From Stramenopiles sp. TOSAG23-3 (lineage: Eukaryota > Sar), in assembly GCA_900128585.1 (NCBI GenBank), contig LT642330.1:5941-22600 (forward strand): a stretch of 16,660 nt of DNA, given 5' to 3'. Positions 15,480 through 16,660 of this stretch are shown here, in pieces; position 1 is the stretch's first letter, and each line of letters begins with the position of its first letter. The position numbers were made by a program, and so were the translations under genes. Under the pieces are notes generated by a model that worked only from the letters and a program-made list of their open reading frames with translations, did no database searches and was not told where the DNA came from.

Positions 15480-15929
15480 TTAGCTAAACAATTTTCTGGA
15501 CTTCGATAATTCCCACAAAACCACGTAAATGGCAAAATTTGTGTTTAAAATACATTTCTGTTTGGCATGAACTCGTCGTTTTATGCAGTGCCCTATTTTA
15601 CAACGCGCTTCGTGCTGCCTAAAATAGTTCAACACCGACTGTATACTTAATAAGAGACTTTTAAGTTGTATCATATCTTGGGGTTCTTCGGTAGGCTGCG
15701 ACAAAATATTTCGCATCAATTTCTTTACTTCAGCTATAAGTATACCAACCTTTTGCTTGAGGCAAACAGAATCTTTCCCCCTATTGCCTAAATTCAATTC
15801 ATTTCGGAAAATGGCGAGATTGCCCCGGGTTCTAGTAAGCAATGGAGGAATTTGACTAGAAAAGGCTTTCTGCTGCTCAGTAAACACTTCCCATTCCACA
15901 GGTGGGCCAGGAAAGCTGGGTGTAGACAT
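15480..15929 (-). CDS. Possible syntaxin-like N-terminal (Habc) protein, 149 aa
   Basis: The ORF has an ATG start and begins M-S-T-P-S-F-P-G-P-P-V-E-W. It then holds three helical, coiled-coil-prone stretches: about 18-45 (Q-I-P-P-L-L-T-R-T-R-G-N-L), 54-80 (L-K-Q-K-V-G-I-L-I-A-E-V-K-K-L) and 85-110 (L-K-S-L-L-L-S-I-Q-S-V-L-N-Y-F-R). The pattern resembles the Habc domain of endosomal Qa-SNAREs (syntaxin 7/12, Pep12), which regulates SNARE assembly in vesicle fusion. This is pattern recognition, not a confirmed match. No SNARE motif or membrane anchor follows. The last ~35 codons look less protein-like, and an acceptor-like CTAACAG at 15477-15483 is followed by an in-frame coding-like stretch, so the true gene may be spliced with an intron here. 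If not spliced it is truncated. Confidence 0.45.
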   Translation of the reverse strand: MSTPSFPGPPVEWEVFTEQQKAFSSQIPPLLTRTRGNLAIFRNELNLGNRGKDSVCLKQKVGILIAEVKKLMRNILSQPTEEPQDMIQLKSLLLSIQSVLNYFRQHEARCKIGHCIKRRVHAKQKCILNTNFAIYVVLWELSKSRKLFS

Positions 15930-16660
15930 GGGAGAATCGATAGAACTGCACCGAGACGGAAATTTATTTTTAGATTACGTTGCGGAGTTGCCCACACTGA
16001 CGGGGTACTTCCTAGATTTCCATTTTCGTGCCCGGTTCTTTTCCGAGAAATATTATTGTTGCACTCATGAATAGCAATGTACCTGCATGACGAACGAATG
16101 ATGATGATGTTATTTTCTCCTCCATCATTCATCATCTTCGTCCTTTATCACAGCAAAAAATATTATTACTGTGTCAGATTTGTGTCCAGAGGGTTGTGTG
16201 GTGAACTTTTTCTAATTATTAAAATCCTATCAGGGAGTTAGTGTTATTAATACGAAAAATACACCTAATAAGCGATAACAAAAAAAATGACGAAAAAACA
16301 ATTAATTTGAATCAAAAAAAGTTCTATTTTATTTCCATTATACGCATTTATAATACAGGTTAATGACATTACAAGTATAAGTCCTACGCGGGAAATTTCC
16401 AGACTCCTTTAAATTGGGGAAATTAAGGTCTTTTGATAAATCCTTAAGTAAAATGAAGAAAAAAGAGAACTTTTTGGGTCTTTTTTTTTTTAATAATTTT
16501 TTTATTAGAGTAGAATCATTAAATTAAAGATGATCTTTTGTTTTAAAAAAAAAAAAGGATGATTTTTACGTTTCAATGCTTATCTTATATTAATATTTTT
16601 TCTCCTTATTACCTGTAAATCGGCCCAGCGGGCCGACGGCATCGTGAAAAAACAGGGCAG
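15930..16660. other. AT-rich flank upstream of the minus-strand ORF
   Basis: There is no convincing gene. A GATGAT/ATCATC-rich inverted pair (16089-16109 with 16123-16142) could form a hairpin in the upstream region of the 15929 gene. Homopolymer runs of T and A cluster at about 16479-16560. The last ~40 bases turn GC-rich and include a CGGCCC-AGC-GGGCCG hairpin (16620-16634). Confidence 0.4.

Noticed and set aside
1-16660. CRISPR array, prokaryotic operon or phage content
   Set aside because: There are no regularly spaced identical repeats, no ribosome-binding-site-led gene strings, and the two large genes are clearly eukaryotic.

Overview
The window is AT-rich nuclear DNA from a eukaryote. 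Two long single-exon genes anchor it: a TTC27/Emw1-type tetratricopeptide protein on the minus strand, and a Frizzled/Smoothened-class seven-membrane receptor on the plus strand. A third, smaller minus-strand ORF near the right edge looks like the N-terminal helical domain of a syntaxin. Uninterrupted coding over 3.0 and 2.75 kb points to an intron-poor lineage. Frizzled-type receptors are known from animals, amoebozoans and some fungi. The sequence does not settle the lineage. I see no prokaryotic or viral gene organisation.

Layout. 1-800: nested inverted copies of a repeat family (called family R here). 876-3878 (-): TTC27-like CDS. 3963-4739: gene-free flank. 4740-5549: an 810-bp foldback element with 21-bp perfect terminal inverted repeats (TIRs). 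5550-6770: gene-poor, with a 44-bp perfect inverted repeat (6258-6419), a TATA box and a uORF. 6771-9521 (+): receptor CDS with two cysteine-rich regions. 9860-14171: a mobile-element mosaic holding family-R arms, broken coding fragments, a GC-rich Pro/Ala/Thr tract, a decayed transposase-like gene (11778-12620), a second decayed ORF (12698-13124) and tandem copies of the element's right end. 14376-14568: a small foldback. 14562-15476 (-): coding-like fragments in shifting frames. 15480-15929 (-): the possible syntaxin-like ORF. 15930-16660: AT-rich, with a GC-rich last 40 bases.

The two large genes are ordinary host genes with no evident functional link. TTC27 is a conserved intracellular TPR protein and the receptor sits at the cell surface. 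The most unusual material is family R. Its ends begin with a shared 11-bp terminus, seen at position 1 and, inverted, at 14161-14171. Read inward from that terminus, several copies encode the same short acidic peptide (core S-E-I-S-D-E) ending at the same stop codon, then a second shared peptide (core F-A-V-Y-E-E-A). The left arm of the decayed transposase region reads in the sense of that gene and the right arms are inverted to it. This suggests a DNA transposon whose long TIRs extend into coding sequence. I cannot assign a superfamily without a search.
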